DNA of 64,000 bases from JACDAN01 sp963842235. Its GTDB lineage: Bacteria > Actinomycetota > Thermoleophilia > Gaiellales > Gaiellaceae. Position 1 is the first letter of the stretch. Each line of letters starts with the position of its first letter. This document shows, in pieces, positions 25,102-36,251 of the stretch. The stretch lies in assembly GCA_963842235.1 (NCBI GenBank), contig CAWJFT010000001.1:1488001-1552000 (forward strand), read 5' to 3'. The translations under genes and the position numbers were made by a program. A model generated the notes under the pieces. It was not told the DNA's origin and did no database searches. It worked only from the letters and a program-made list of their open reading frames with translations.

Positions 25102-26478
25102 ATGGCCGATCCGCTCCACTCGCGGGACGAGGAGGAGGCTGCGCTGGCCTATGTCGTGGACGAGGCACGGCGCTATCTGGCCGAGCTCGAGCAAGCGCCG
25201 GTGCTCGCCTCCAGGGAGGACCGCTTCGGCGGATCGCTTCCGGAGGAGGGCGACGGCGCCGTCACGGCGCTGGCGGAGCTCGTGGCCGCGTCCGACGTGG
25301 CAACGCGCTCGTCGGGGCCACGCTTCTTCCACTTCGTCACCGGCGGGACGACTCCGGCGGCTCTCGGCGCCGACTGGCTGACGTCGCTGCTCGACCAGAA
25401 CGCGTTCTCGGGAGTCAGCTCGCCGTACGGCGCGCAGCTCGAGGACGCCGCCGTCCGTTGGCTCCTCGAGCTGTTCGAGCTGCCGGCGGAATGGGGCGGC
25501 GTGCTCACGACCGGCGCGACGATGGCCAATTTCGTCGGGCTGGCGTGCGGCCGGCGCTGGTGGGCCGAACAGCATGGCGTCGATCTCGACGAGCGCGGGT
25601 TCGCCGGCTTGCCCCCGGTGCCCGTCCTCTCCACCGAGTACGTCCACGCGAGCGCGCGCAAGGCGCTGGCGATGCTCGGGCTCGGCCGGGACACCGTGCG
25701 GCTTGTCGACATCGAAGGGCTGGAGCGCGAGCTCGGAGCTCTCGGCGGCGCTCCGGCAATCGTCATCGGCAACGCCGGCGACGTGAACACCGGCGATTTC
25801 GATCCTCTCGCGCGGATGGCCGATCTCGCCGCCGAGCACGGTGCCTGGCTTCACGTCGACGGCGCGTTCGGGCTCTTCGCGCGTGTGACGCCGAGAGCCG
25901 CGGCGCTGGCCGAAGGCGTCGAGCGGGCGGACTCGGTGATTGCAGACGGCCACAAGTGGCTGAACGTCCCCTACGACTGCGGCTTCGCGTTCGTCCGCGA
26001 CCGGGAACTGCTGCGGGAGCCCTTCAGGCTCACCGCGGCCTACTTGCCGTCGGACGAGACCCCGAGCCCCGAGGCGTCCCGACGCGCCCGGTCGCTCGCG
26101 GTCTGGGCGACGCTGCGCGCCTACGGCCGAGCCGGCTACCGCGCGATGGTCGAGCGCCATCTCGACCTTGCGCAGCGGTTGTCCCGAACGGTGGACGAAA
26201 ATCCCGAGCTGGAGCGGCTCGCGGAGACGAAACTCAACATCGTCTGCTTCCGCGTCCGCCCGCCGGGGCTCGACGAGCAGGAGCTGGACGAGCTCAACCT
26301 CGCACTCGGACAGGATGTGCTCGAGGACGGCCGTGTCTTCTTCGGGACGACCCGCTATGACGACAAGGTCGCGTTCCGCCCGGCAATCGTCAACTGGCGC
26401 ACAACCGAACGAGACGTGGACCTCTTGGTCGAGGTCCTGGTGGAGCTGACGTCGCGACGACTCGCCGTGCGCGCGTAG
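25102..26478 (+). CDS. PLP-dependent group II decarboxylase-like protein
   Basis: The 458-residue protein belongs to the aromatic-amino-acid/glutamate decarboxylase family. The PLP lysine is in DSVIADGHKWLNVPYDCGF, the cofactor aspartate region is GAWLHVDGAFGLFA, and the N-terminal substrate loop is SSGPRFFHFVTGGTTPAALG. The family decarboxylates aromatic or acidic amino acids, and the substrate cannot be read here. It is transcribed divergently from phoH, with 23 bases between the chosen starts, and interrupts an otherwise minus-strand housekeeping block. Confidence 0.88.
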   Translation: MADPLHSRDEEEAALAYVVDEARRYLAELEQAPVLASREDRFGGSLPEEGDGAVTALAELVAASDVATRSSGPRFFHFVTGGTTPAALGADWLTSLLDQNAFSGVSSPYGAQLEDAAVRWLLELFELPAEWGGVLTTGATMANFVGLACGRRWWAEQHGVDLDERGFAGLPPVPVLSTEYVHASARKALAMLGLGRDTVRLVDIEGLERELGALGGAPAIVIGNAGDVNTGDFDPLARMADLAAEHGAWLHVDGAFGLFARVTPRAAALAEGVERADSVIADGHKWLNVPYDCGFAFVRDRELLREPFRLTAAYLPSDETPSPEASRRARSLAVWATLRAYGRAGYRAMVERHLDLAQRLSRTVDENPELERLAETKLNIVCFRVRPPGLDEQELDELNLALGQDVLEDGRVFFGTTRYDDKVAFRPAIVNWRTTERDVDLLVEVLVELTSRRLAVRA

Positions 26479-26576
26479 GTCTCAAAAGCACACATTCGGC
26501 ACGCTCGCGTGCGCCACGCGTGCGCTGGATCGGGATACGCTCGAATTGGGGAGGAGGTTGGAGGCCCCCGGGCGAG
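26479..26576. other. Convergent intergenic region with GC hairpins
   Basis: Between the convergent decarboxylase and yqeY stops, overlapping hairpins form from GCACGC/GCGTGC arms around 26500-26525. No T-run follows, so terminator function is only possible. Confidence 0.3.
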
Positions 26577-27020
26577 TTACGCGAGCTTCTCGCGGACGAG
26601 CTGGCTGACCTCTGAGCCGTCGGCCCGGCCGGCTACCTGCGGCATCACGTCGGCCATGACGCGGCCGAGATCGCGGAGGCTCGTCGCGCCGTTCTCGGCG
26701 ATAGCGTCGTCGATGATCTCCTCGAGCTCGGCCTCGTTGAGCGGCTCCGGCATGAACTCCTCGAGCACCTCGAGCTCATAGTCCTCCGCGTCCGCCTGTT
26801 CTTCGCGGCCGGCGGCGCGAAAAGCCTCCTCTGCCTCCACCCGCCGCTTGCGCTCGCGCTGGAGGACCTGCAGCTCCTCCTGGTCGTTCAAGGGCCGCTG
26901 CAGCTCCTTCTCCGCCGACCGGAGGCTGTTGAGGATCAGGCGGAGCGCGTCACGCCGCTCGGAGTCGCGCTCGCGCATCGCCTCCTTGAGCTCGTCCTCA
27001 AGCCGCTCGATGAGACTCAC
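26577..27020 (-). CDS. yqeY: GatB/YqeY domain protein
   Basis: This is a small helical protein of 147 residues related to the C-terminal tail of the amidotransferase subunit GatB, thought to bind tRNA. Typical features are an N-terminal RDALRLILNSLRSAEKEL, a charged hinge, VLEEFMPEPLNEAELEEII and a C-terminal GRADGSEVSQLVREKL. GTG 27020 overlaps the HIT-gene stop (GTGA). Its exact role in the cell is not established. Confidence 0.92.
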   Translation of the reverse strand: MSLIERLEDELKEAMRERDSERRDALRLILNSLRSAEKELQRPLNDQEELQVLQRERKRRVEAEEAFRAAGREEQADAEDYELEVLEEFMPEPLNEAELEEIIDDAIAENGATSLRDLGRVMADVMPQVAGRADGSEVSQLVREKLA

Positions 27021-27349
27021 TCCGGCATCCCTTCGATTCGCCCGCCGAGGACGTGCCAGTGCAGGTGGAAGATCGTCTGGCCGCCTCCGGGCCCGACATT
27101 GACGAGCACGCGGTAGTCCTCGAGCCCCGCCTTGCGTGCCGTCTCCGCCACGAAGTCGAGCATGCGCTTGGCCTCGTCAGGCGGGAACGCCTCGACGTCG
27201 CGGAAGGTGTCGACGTGCCGTTCGGGCAGGACGAGCAGATGCGTCTCGGCCTTCGGGTAGATGTCGCGGACGGCCACGAACCCGTCGGCCTTGTTCACGT
27301 GGTCGCCCTCGCGAACGAGGTTGCAGAAGAGGCAATCCGCGTTGCTCAT
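27017..27349 (-). CDS. HIT-family nucleotide hydrolase (HinT-like)
   Basis: The 110-residue protein carries the histidine triad HLHWHVLGG and an N-terminal CLFCNLV pair. HinT proteins hydrolyse adenosine phosphoramidates such as aminoacyl-AMP. It overlaps yqeY by 4 bases downstream. Upstream it is separated from mtaB by a 97-base gap occupied by two strong hairpins (repeat D), so it may have its own promoter. Confidence 0.93.
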   Translation of the reverse strand: MSNADCLFCNLVREGDHVNKADGFVAVRDIYPKAETHLLVLPERHVDTFRDVEAFPPDEAKRMLDFVAETARKAGLEDYRVLVNVGPGGGQTIFHLHWHVLGGRIEGMPE

Positions 27350-27387
27350 GGCCGAACCTTCCCGCCTCTGATGTTTCGACCGGTCAT

Positions 27388-27448
27388 TTCAGACGGCCGC
27401 ACGGGCAAAGCCCGTACGGCCTGAAGGAGACATCGCAAGCGACGTCTC
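27388..27448. repeat. Two-hairpin palindromic element D
   Basis: Hairpin one (27388-27425) has arms TTCAG..GGCCGCACGGGC and GCCCGTACGGCC..TGAA around an AAA loop. Hairpin two (27427-27448) pairs GAGAC with GTCTC and TCGC with GCGA, and overlaps the mtaB stop. The GGGC-AAA-GCCC core is shared with the first hairpin of elements A-C, but the rest differs, so kinship is only suggested. No T-run follows. Confidence 0.55.
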
Positions 27449-28643
27449 ATGCGGCGAGGATTCCCTCCTCCGTGACCGCCGCGCCGCGCACGCGGACGAG
27501 CTCGCCCACCCGCGCATCCTCCCGAAGGAGCCACGGCGAGTAGTCGTCTCCGTACCCGCGCCCGGGCCGATCCACGAGCACGAGGTCCTCGCGCTCGAGC
27601 TTCTCGCGCCAACGCGCCAGGCAAGCCTCGTGGGACGCGGTGCGCAGCCGAGTGCTGCGTTCCTTCTTGACGGCCGGCAGGACGGTGTCAGCCTCGGCCG
27701 TCACTGTGCCGGGCCGCGGCGAGTACGGGAAGACGTGCACCTTCGTGATTCCCGCCCGACGAAGCACAGCGAGCGTGTTCCGGAACGCGGCCTCGTCCTC
27801 GCCCGGGAAGCCGACGATGACGTCGCTCGTCAGGTTGAAGTCTTCGAGCGGGGCGAGGCGGCGGAGGTAGGTCTGCGCCGTGTAGCGGCGGCCCATCGCA
27901 CGCAGGATCTCGTCGTCGCCGGACTGGAGCGGAACATGGAGGTGCCGTGATACGACAGGGGTCTCTCGGAGCGCGGCGACGAGCTCCTCGTTCACGTGGT
28001 TGATCTCGATCGACGACAGCCGCAGGCGCTCGAGGCCCGGCACCGCGCCGGCCTCCCGTACAAGGCGCGCCAGCCCATAGCCCGCTTCGCGATCGCGGTA
28101 GCAGCCCAGGTTGATCCCGGTGAGGACGACCTCGCGATGGCCCTGCCGGACCCGTTTCTCGACCTCGACCAGCACGGCGTCGGCGCGCCTGCTCCGGGAA
28201 GCTCCGCGCACGAGCGGGATCACGCAGAAGTTGCAGGAGAAGCTGCAGCCGTCCTGGACCCGGACGAAGGCGCGGACGCGATCGAGCCGCGAGTCCGCCT
28301 GGACACAGCCGATCGGCCCGACGTCGCGCGCGACGAGCGCGGGCGTCTCCTCCGGCGTCGCGCGAATCACCGAGACATTGGCGGGGAGCGTTGCGAACGC
28401 ATCGCCGGTGAGATTCGCCCCACAGCCGGTGACGTAGACCCGCCCGTGGGTGCGCGCGGCTCTCGCGGCAGCCTGGCGAGACTTCGCAACGGCCTCGTTC
28501 GTCACGCAACAGGTGTTCACGACCGCGACGTCGGCCGACCGGTCCAGCTCCTCATGCCCGTCGGCGAGCAGGCGGTCGCGCAGCGCCTGAGCGTCGACGT
28601 GAGACACCTTGCAGCCCAGGAAACGAACGGTGAACGTCGCCAT
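27447..28643 (-). CDS. mtaB: tRNA methylthiotransferase MtaB-like (radical SAM)
   Basis: MtaB adds a methylthio group to t6A37 in tRNA. The protein has 398 residues: an N-terminal UPF0004 domain with cysteines in RFLGCKVSHVDAQ, VVNTCCVTN and VTGCGANL, and a radical-SAM core with the CxxxCxxC motif CSFSCNFC. A C-terminal TRAM-like domain follows. The N-terminal Cys set and overall length fit MtaB better than MiaB or RimO. It lies 13 bases after prmA. Confidence 0.9.
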   Translation of the reverse strand: MATFTVRFLGCKVSHVDAQALRDRLLADGHEELDRSADVAVVNTCCVTNEAVAKSRQAAARAARTHGRVYVTGCGANLTGDAFATLPANVSVIRATPEETPALVARDVGPIGCVQADSRLDRVRAFVRVQDGCSFSCNFCVIPLVRGASRSRRADAVLVEVEKRVRQGHREVVLTGINLGCYRDREAGYGLARLVREAGAVPGLERLRLSSIEINHVNEELVAALRETPVVSRHLHVPLQSGDDEILRAMGRRYTAQTYLRRLAPLEDFNLTSDVIVGFPGEDEAAFRNTLAVLRRAGITKVHVFPYSPRPGTVTAEADTVLPAVKKERSTRLRTASHEACLARWREKLEREDLVLVDRPGRGYGDDYSPWLLREDARVGELVRVRGAAVTEEGILAA

Positions 28644-28656
28644 CAGAGCCGCAAAT

Positions 28657-29406
28657 CTACTGCCGTTCGAACAAATCGGCGGCCCAGCCGCCGTCGATGC
28701 GGCGCTCCCGTTGCGCGTAACCGGCGAGCTCGGGCATACGCGAGTGGAAGTAGCCGGCCGTCACGATCTGCCGAGTCTGGATGCGGGGCGCGAGCGCCTC
28801 CACTGTCGCGAGGTTCATGTTCGCCAGTACGAGCGCGGTTGCCGGAAGGTTCTCCTGGAGCGCATCTCCCTGCCGCACGTCGACCTCGACGCCGTTCGCG
28901 ACGGCGTTCCGACGAGCCGCCTCGACGGCGGCAGGATCCAGGTCGAACGCCACGATCGGTTCGAAGCCGAGCTTCGCGGCGGCGATCGAGAGCACGCCAG
29001 ACCCACAGCCGACGTCAACGAGGCTGGAGGCGGCGAGGTCGACCAGGAAGCCAAGGCAGAGTCGCGTCGTCGGATGCGAGCCCGTACCGAAGGCACGACC
29101 CGGGTCGATGACGACGGCAATCCCCTCTTCGGGCGGCGCCTCCCAGGGCGGTCCGACCCAGAGCGGGCCGACCCATACCGGTCGGTGAAACTCGCGCCAA
29201 CGTTCTTCCCAGCCGGGCTCGACGGGCTGCGATTCGACCTCGCCGAACTCCGCGCGGAGTCGGGCCTCCCCGGCTGCATCCGTGAACACGGCGAACACGC
29301 CCTCCGCCTCCTCGAAACCCTCGGGGTGGAGCTCGAGCAGGCGCGCCGTCACTTCCTCCCCCAGCGCCTCCGGGACCGAGATCGCGACCCGGCGGAGCTC
29401 GTCCAC
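28657..29406 (-). CDS. prmA: Ribosomal protein L11 methyltransferase
   Basis: PrmA methylates ribosomal protein L11. At 249 residues it is slightly short. SAM motif I is LVDVGCGSGVLSIAAAKLG, preceded by the family signature GRAFGTGSHPTTRLCL, and motif II is IVAFDLDPAAVEAAR. ANMNLATVEAL replaces the usual NIL-A motif. It begins 2 bases after dnaJ, the common dnaJ-prmA order. Confidence 0.93.
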   Translation of the reverse strand: MDELRRVAISVPEALGEEVTARLLELHPEGFEEAEGVFAVFTDAAGEARLRAEFGEVESQPVEPGWEERWREFHRPVWVGPLWVGPPWEAPPEEGIAVVIDPGRAFGTGSHPTTRLCLGFLVDLAASSLVDVGCGSGVLSIAAAKLGFEPIVAFDLDPAAVEAARRNAVANGVEVDVRQGDALQENLPATALVLANMNLATVEALAPRIQTRQIVTAGYFHSRMPELAGYAQRERRIDGGWAADLFERQ

Positions 29407-29408
29407 GC

Positions 29409-30524
29409 TCAGCGGAACGCGTTCTTCAGCTTCTCGAAGAAGCCCTCGTCCGGAGTGTAGGTCTCGTCATCTGCCGTCCCTTCGAAGCGTTCGAGCAAGT
29501 CTCGCTGCTCGTCGGTCAACTGCCGTGGGACGGCGACGTTGACAAGCACCCGCTGGTCGCCGCGGCCGAAGCCCTGGAGCACCGGCATCCCGCGCCCGCG
29601 GAGAACGACGACCTCCCCTGGCTGCGTCCCGGGGGCGAAGTCGAGCTCGGTCTCCCCGTCCAGCGTGGGAACCGCAACGCGGGCGCCCAGCGCGGCCTGC
29701 GTCATCGTCAGGTCGACTGTGGAGAAGATGTCGTCGCCCTCGCGAACGAACCGTGGATCGCGCGCAATCCGGACCCGAACGTAGACGTCGCCGGCGCGCC
29801 CACCCGGGGCGCCGGCGTGGCCTTCGCCGGAAAGCCGAATCCGCTGGCCGTCGTGGATGCCCGGTGGGATCTCCACCTCCCGCAGGCGATCCTGGAGCAC
29901 CTGCCCGGTGCCTTGGCAGTCCCGGCACGGATGTTCGATCAACCGGCCCGCGCCGCCGCAGGTCGGGCAGGCCCGCGTGCGGATGAACTCGCCGAACGCG
30001 CTCCGGGAGACCTGCTGGAGGCGTCCCTGTCCCTGGCAGGTGGGACAGATCGCGACGTCTGTCCCGGGCTCCATACCGCTCGCTCCGCAGCGTCCGCACG
30101 GGACGGCGACCCGATAGGACACCTCGCGCTTCGTCCCCGTCGCCGCCTCCGTGAGCTCGATCTCTACGTCGGCGGCGATATCGGCGCCGCGTCCGCCCGT
30201 GCGCATCGTCGCCGACAGCAGGTCATCACCGAAGAACGCGGAGAAGATGTCGGCCAGGCTTCCGAAGTCGAAGTGCGACGGCTCGAAGCCACCGCTTCGC
30301 AGACCGGCATGGCCGAAGCGGTCGTAGAGCTCACGCGTCTCGGTTTTCGACAGCACCTCGTAGGCTTCGACGACCTCCTTGAAGCGCTCGTCGGCATCAG
30401 GTGCGTCGGAGACGTCCGGATGAAGCTCGCGCGCCAGCCGGCGGAACGCCTTCTTGATCTCGCTCTCGCCGGCGTCGCGGCTGACGCCCAGCACCTCGTA
30501 GTAATCCCGTTCAGCGGTTGCCAT
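29409..30524 (-). CDS. dnaJ: Chaperone protein DnaJ
   Basis: This is the J-protein that stimulates DnaK. It has an N-terminal J domain with the HPD motif (LARELHPDVSD), then a G/F-type linker, then four zinc-finger repeats (CGRCGASG, CPTCQGQG, CPTCGGAG, CRDCQGTG) and C-terminal substrate domains, 371 residues. It follows hrcA by 29 bases. dnaK and grpE are not in the window. Confidence 0.97.
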   Translation of the reverse strand: MATAERDYYEVLGVSRDAGESEIKKAFRRLARELHPDVSDAPDADERFKEVVEAYEVLSKTETRELYDRFGHAGLRSGGFEPSHFDFGSLADIFSAFFGDDLLSATMRTGGRGADIAADVEIELTEAATGTKREVSYRVAVPCGRCGASGMEPGTDVAICPTCQGQGRLQQVSRSAFGEFIRTRACPTCGGAGRLIEHPCRDCQGTGQVLQDRLREVEIPPGIHDGQRIRLSGEGHAGAPGGRAGDVYVRVRIARDPRFVREGDDIFSTVDLTMTQAALGARVAVPTLDGETELDFAPGTQPGEVVVLRGRGMPVLQGFGRGDQRVLVNVAVPRQLTDEQRDLLERFEGTADDETYTPDEGFFEKLKNAFR

Positions 30525-30553
30525 TGCGGCAAGGGTAGCCGTGGAACCGGGCG

Positions 30554-31594
30554 CTAATTCTCGGCGTAGATCTCCTCCACGAACCGGGAGAGCTCATGGG
30601 AAGCGACACGCACGGAGCGGATCGCCGTCTCGTAGTCCATCCGCAGCGGGCCGAGGAGACTGACTGCGCCGAGGCGGCGATGCGCGAGCCCGTAGGTCGC
30701 TCCGACGAGCGACGCCTCACGCAGGCCGGGATGCGACAGCTCCATGCCCATCCGGACGAACGCTCCCTCTTTGCCGCTGAGCGCGTCGCTGAGGAGCTGC
30801 AGCAGGGCGGCCCGCTGCTCGAGCGCTTCCAGGAGCGGCCGGTAGGTCGCAAGATCCTCACTTCGCGCCTCGCCGAGCAGCGTGGCGGCGCCGCCGACGA
30901 AGAGCCGCTGCTCCTCGCTGCCCGCCGCGTCGGAGAACGCGGGCCGCAGAAGCTCGAGGAAGGAACGCTCTCGTGCGGAGAGCCCGGGCTCGGCGAAGGC
31001 TTGCCGTAGGCCGCGCGACCCGAGCGGCAGGCCGGTGGTGCGCTCGTTCAGATACTCGGCAGCCCAGTTGACGAGCCCAGGGTCGATCGGCTCGCCGAGC
31101 GCGAAGACGCGCTTCGTGACGCCGCCCGTCGAGGTGATCACGACGGCCACGACGAGCTGCGGCTGCAGCGCGAGCACCTCGACATGGCGGACGGTCGCGG
31201 CCTCGAACGGCGGTGCGGACACGAGGGCGAGCAGGCGCGTGACCTGCGAGAGCGCCTCCGTGGTCGCCTGAAGGGCGGACTCCACCTCCGTCCCCGCGCG
31301 GCTCAGGTCGATCTCGACCGTGACGGGCCGAGGCTCGAGCCGGTCGAGCAGCCCGCGGACGAAGAGCCGGTAGCCGGCCTCGGTCGGGACACGTCCGGCC
31401 GAGGTGTGAGGGTGCGTCAGCAGCCCGAGCCGCTCCAGCTCGGCGAGCTCGCCGCGCACGGTGGACGGCGACACGGGCAGTCCAGCCTGCTCGACGAGGT
31501 GCTTCGAGCCCACGGGTTGGCCGGTAGCGATGTACTCCTCGACGAGGCGCCTGAGGATCTCGCGCTGGCGAGCGGTCAGCTCAACTGTTGCCAT
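30554..31594 (-). CDS. hrcA: Heat-inducible transcription repressor HrcA
   Basis: HrcA represses chaperone operons by binding CIRCE. It has 346 residues: an N-terminal winged helix (TARQREILRRLVEEYIATG, then GLPVSPSTVRGELAELERLG) and a GAF-like central domain with SLLGPLRMDYETAIRSV near the end. I found no CIRCE inverted repeat upstream of hrcA or dnaJ, so its target may be elsewhere. It starts 19 bases after hemW. Confidence 0.95.
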   Translation of the reverse strand: MATVELTARQREILRRLVEEYIATGQPVGSKHLVEQAGLPVSPSTVRGELAELERLGLLTHPHTSAGRVPTEAGYRLFVRGLLDRLEPRPVTVEIDLSRAGTEVESALQATTEALSQVTRLLALVSAPPFEAATVRHVEVLALQPQLVVAVVITSTGGVTKRVFALGEPIDPGLVNWAAEYLNERTTGLPLGSRGLRQAFAEPGLSARERSFLELLRPAFSDAAGSEEQRLFVGGAATLLGEARSEDLATYRPLLEALEQRAALLQLLSDALSGKEGAFVRMGMELSHPGLREASLVGATYGLAHRRLGAVSLLGPLRMDYETAIRSVRVASHELSRFVEEIYAEN

Positions 31595-31613
31595 TTTGCA
31601 GGGATTTTACCGC

Positions 31614-32740
31614 TCAGGTGAGTAGTTCCGCCGTGACCCCGCCCCCGAGCAGCCGCCCACGGTGCGTGAGCGCGAGGTCCTCCCCTCCGTTCTCGCCCTC
31701 GTGCCGCGTGACGAGGCCCAGGTCTTCCAGCCGCCCGAGTGCAGCGCGATCGACCACGCCGCCGGCCTCAGCCAGCTGGAACGGCTCGTCGAGTCGCAGC
31801 CCGAGCATCACGCGCTCCTGTTGGCGAACGTCCGCTCCCAGCTCCTCGAGCTCTCGCGGCGGCACGGCGCCGGCCTCGAGCGCCTCCAGGTACGCGCGCA
31901 GCCGCGGCGCGTTCCGCAGGCGACGACCGGCGACGGTCGAAACCGCTCCGATCCCGATGCCCAGGTAGTCCCGGCCCAGCCAGTAGGCGAGGTTGTGCCG
32001 CGAGCGCAGGTCACGACCCCCGGCCGACTCCGCAGTCCGGCAGAAGTTCGCCGTCTCGTACCAGCGATAGCCGCACGCGGTCAGGCGATCGACCACCCGT
32101 TCGAAGTAGCCCTCCATCGCCTCCGCCTGGCGACGGAGCTCCTCCCCGTGAGCGTGCGTGAACCGCGTGCCGGGCTTGGCCTCGAGCTCGTAGCACGACA
32201 GGTGCTCGGGTCGCAGCGCGAGCGCCTCATCGATGTCGGCGTCGAGGTCGGCGGGTCTCTGGCCCGGGATCCCGTAGATGAGATCCAGCGAGATGTTGTC
32301 AAATTCGGCATCACGCAGATGGTAGAAGGCCCTCCGGACGTCATCCGGGCCGGCCCGACGCTCCAGCACGGACAGCAGCTTCGGCTGGAAGCTCTGGGCG
32401 CCGAGCGAGATCCGCGTCACTCCCTCGTCCCGGAGCAACCGGGCGAGGTCGGGTGTCACGGTCTCCGGGTTGGCCTCGACGGTGACCTCGTCCGCGGGAG
32501 GCATCCCGCGGAGAACGCGCCGCAAGGCCGCCGGCTCGGTGAAGGTCGGCGTCCCGCCCCCGAAGAAGACCGTCTCCAGACGAGCCGCGAGCGAACCGCG
32601 CTCGAGCTCGAGCTCGGCCAGCAGCGCGTCGACGTAGCGATCGTGCTCGCCCCGCCGCCCCACGACGGTGACGAAGTCGCAGTAGCCGCAGCGATGGCCG
32701 CAGAAGGGCAGATGGACGTAGAGGTGGCGCACAGCCCCCG

Positions 32741-32744
<4 letters not shown>
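31614..32744 (-). CDS. hemW: HemW-like radical SAM protein
   Basis: This belongs to the oxygen-independent coproporphyrinogen oxidase family. The HemW branch is a haem chaperone rather than an oxidase. I take GTG 32744, which overlaps the lepA stop (GTGA), giving 376 residues. The cluster motif CGHRCGYCDF provides Cys15, Cys19 and Cys22. TVFFGGGTPT and the HemW-typical HNLAYWLGRDYLGIG follow. The lepA-hemW-hrcA-dnaJ order is conserved in Gram-positives. Confidence 0.93.
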
Positions 32745-34525
<1,781 letters not shown>

Positions 34526-34529
34526 GAGA

Positions 34530-36133
34530 TCAGGCGGGCGGCCGCGCGCGGGCTCGCAACGATAGCAACGGCCTCAGCTCACGAACTCCCAGCAAACGGC
34601 AGAAAAAGAGGTACACCGCGCCGCCGGCCAAAAGCGCCGTCGAGACGGAGACGAGCTGGCCGAGGAACGACCTTCCGAGGACGTTGTCGAGCACCCACCA
34701 GACGGCGAATGACACGATCGCGAGCGGAATCGACGCGACGGTGATGCGAAGCGCCGAGCGGGCCGTTTCACGCCATTCGATCCGCTGGAGCCGCCGGCGG
34801 AGCAGAACCAGCAGCGCGGCCGAGCCGGCCATGTTCGCGAGCGAGATCGCGAGCGGGATGCCCCAGACCCCGAGGCGGTAGAAGAGCGCGAAGAGCGCCG
34901 TGTTGAGGACGAGGTTTCCGAAGGCGACCCAGGTCGGAAGCCAGGGTGCCTGCAGGCTGAAGAACGCCCGGTTCAGCATGAGCATCGCCCCGTTGAAGAC
35001 GAGCCCGAGCGAGAACGCGGCCAACGCACCGGCGACGACATACGTTGAATGCGCGTTGAACTCACCGCGCTGGTAGAGGAGGCGCACGATCGGCTCGGCC
35101 AGCACGGCGGAGACGACGCCGGCCGGGATGAGCAGGAACGCGATCTGCCGTAGGCCCAGCCCGACTGTGTGACGGAAGCCGTCCGTGTCTCCACGGGCGG
35201 CGAGGCGGGCGAGCGCCGGGAAGAGAACCGTCGCGACCGCGACCGAGAACATTCCCTGCGGGAGCATGTAGATCCGGAAAGCCGCATCGATCGCGCTCGG
35301 GGCGATGGTGCGATCGATGTACCTGGCGGCGAAGAACGTCCCGATCAACGCATTGACGTTGATCAGGCCGAGGCCGAGGGTGACCGGGAGCATGAGGACG
35401 AAGATCCGCTTGACCGCTGGGTCGCGCCAGTCGATCGCGAGCCGAAGGCGCCCGTCGAGGCCGGAGAGCCAGGGAAGCGGGAGCAGGAGCTGCACCAGCG
35501 TCGCGACGACGATCGATCCCGCGTAGATGTAGAGCTTGCCCGACTCCGTGTCGGCCTGCGGGACGCCGATCACGAGCCCGGCGATGATCACGAGGTTCCA
35601 GAAGACCGGCGAGAGGGCCGGGACGGTGAAGTGCTCGTAGCTGTTCAGGATCCCGACGACGATTCCGAAGACCCCGAGCAGGACGACGATCGGGAACAGG
35701 ATTTGCGACAGCGTGACCGCGAGGTCGCCTGCCGGCCCGCTGCCGTAGCCGAAGAGCGCCATCACCCACGGAGCGGCGAGGATGAAGAGGGCGGTAAGGG
35801 TCGTGAGCCCGAGCAGGAGCAGCCAGATCAGGGACGACGCGACGCGCCACGCCCGTGCTCGCTCGCCTTTCTCGAGCAGCTCGCTGAAGACGGGGACGAA
35901 CGCCGAAGACAGCGCGGCGTCGGCGACGAGCGCCCGGACCAGGTTCGGAACCTGGAAGGCCACCGTGAAGGCATTGATGCCCACGCCTTCGACTCCGAAG
36001 TAGCTGCGGGCGACGATCTCGCGGACGAGCCCCAGCACCCGCGATAGGCCTGTTGCCCCCGAGAAGATCGCCGTCGACCATGCCAGCCGACGGGACGGGA
36101 ACGGGGGGCAGCCTCTTGGCCCACCTCGGTCAC
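34530..36133 (-). CDS. murJ: Lipid II flippase MurJ, frameshift in the N-terminus
   Basis: MurJ moves lipid II across the membrane for peptidoglycan synthesis. About fourteen hydrophobic helices can be followed, beginning STAIFSGATGLSRVLGLVRE, which matches the family's first helix. In that frame there is no ATG, GTG or TTG before an upstream stop. GTG 36133 (MTEVGQEAAP) lies one frame over and joins it across a run of six G (36103-36108), so a one-base indel there is likely. A shorter protein could start at 36038 but would lose half of helix 1. Confidence 0.88.
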
Positions 36134-36209
36134 GGCCCGTTCACCACGCCGTGAGCATACGAGCGAAGCGCGTGGGCTCCTCCGATCGTGCCGAACGAAG
36201 CGAGGGCTC

Positions 36210-36247
36210 TGGTACCATGCCGCCGCCCGCGAAGCGGGCATTTTTCA
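36210..36247 (+). promoter_or_regulatory. rpsT promoter and 5' hairpin with T-run
   Basis: An extended -10 (TGgTACCAT, 36210-36218) would start transcription near 36225. The RNA would begin with a perfect 6-bp GC stem (36225-36230/36234-36239, GAA loop) followed by ATTTTT, ending 6 bases before the rpsT ATG. It looks like a terminator or a 5' stabilising stem. No Shine-Dalgarno sequence lies between it and the start. Confidence 0.5.
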
Positions 36248-36251
36248 CGTT

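Noticed and set aside
26500..26530. Intrinsic terminator between the decarboxylase and yqeY genes
   Set aside because: GC-rich hairpins exist, but no T-run follows on either strand, so a Rho-independent terminator cannot be supported.
30525..31640. CIRCE operator for HrcA
   Set aside because: No TTAGCACTC-N9-GAGTGCTAA or close variant was found upstream of hrcA or dnaJ.
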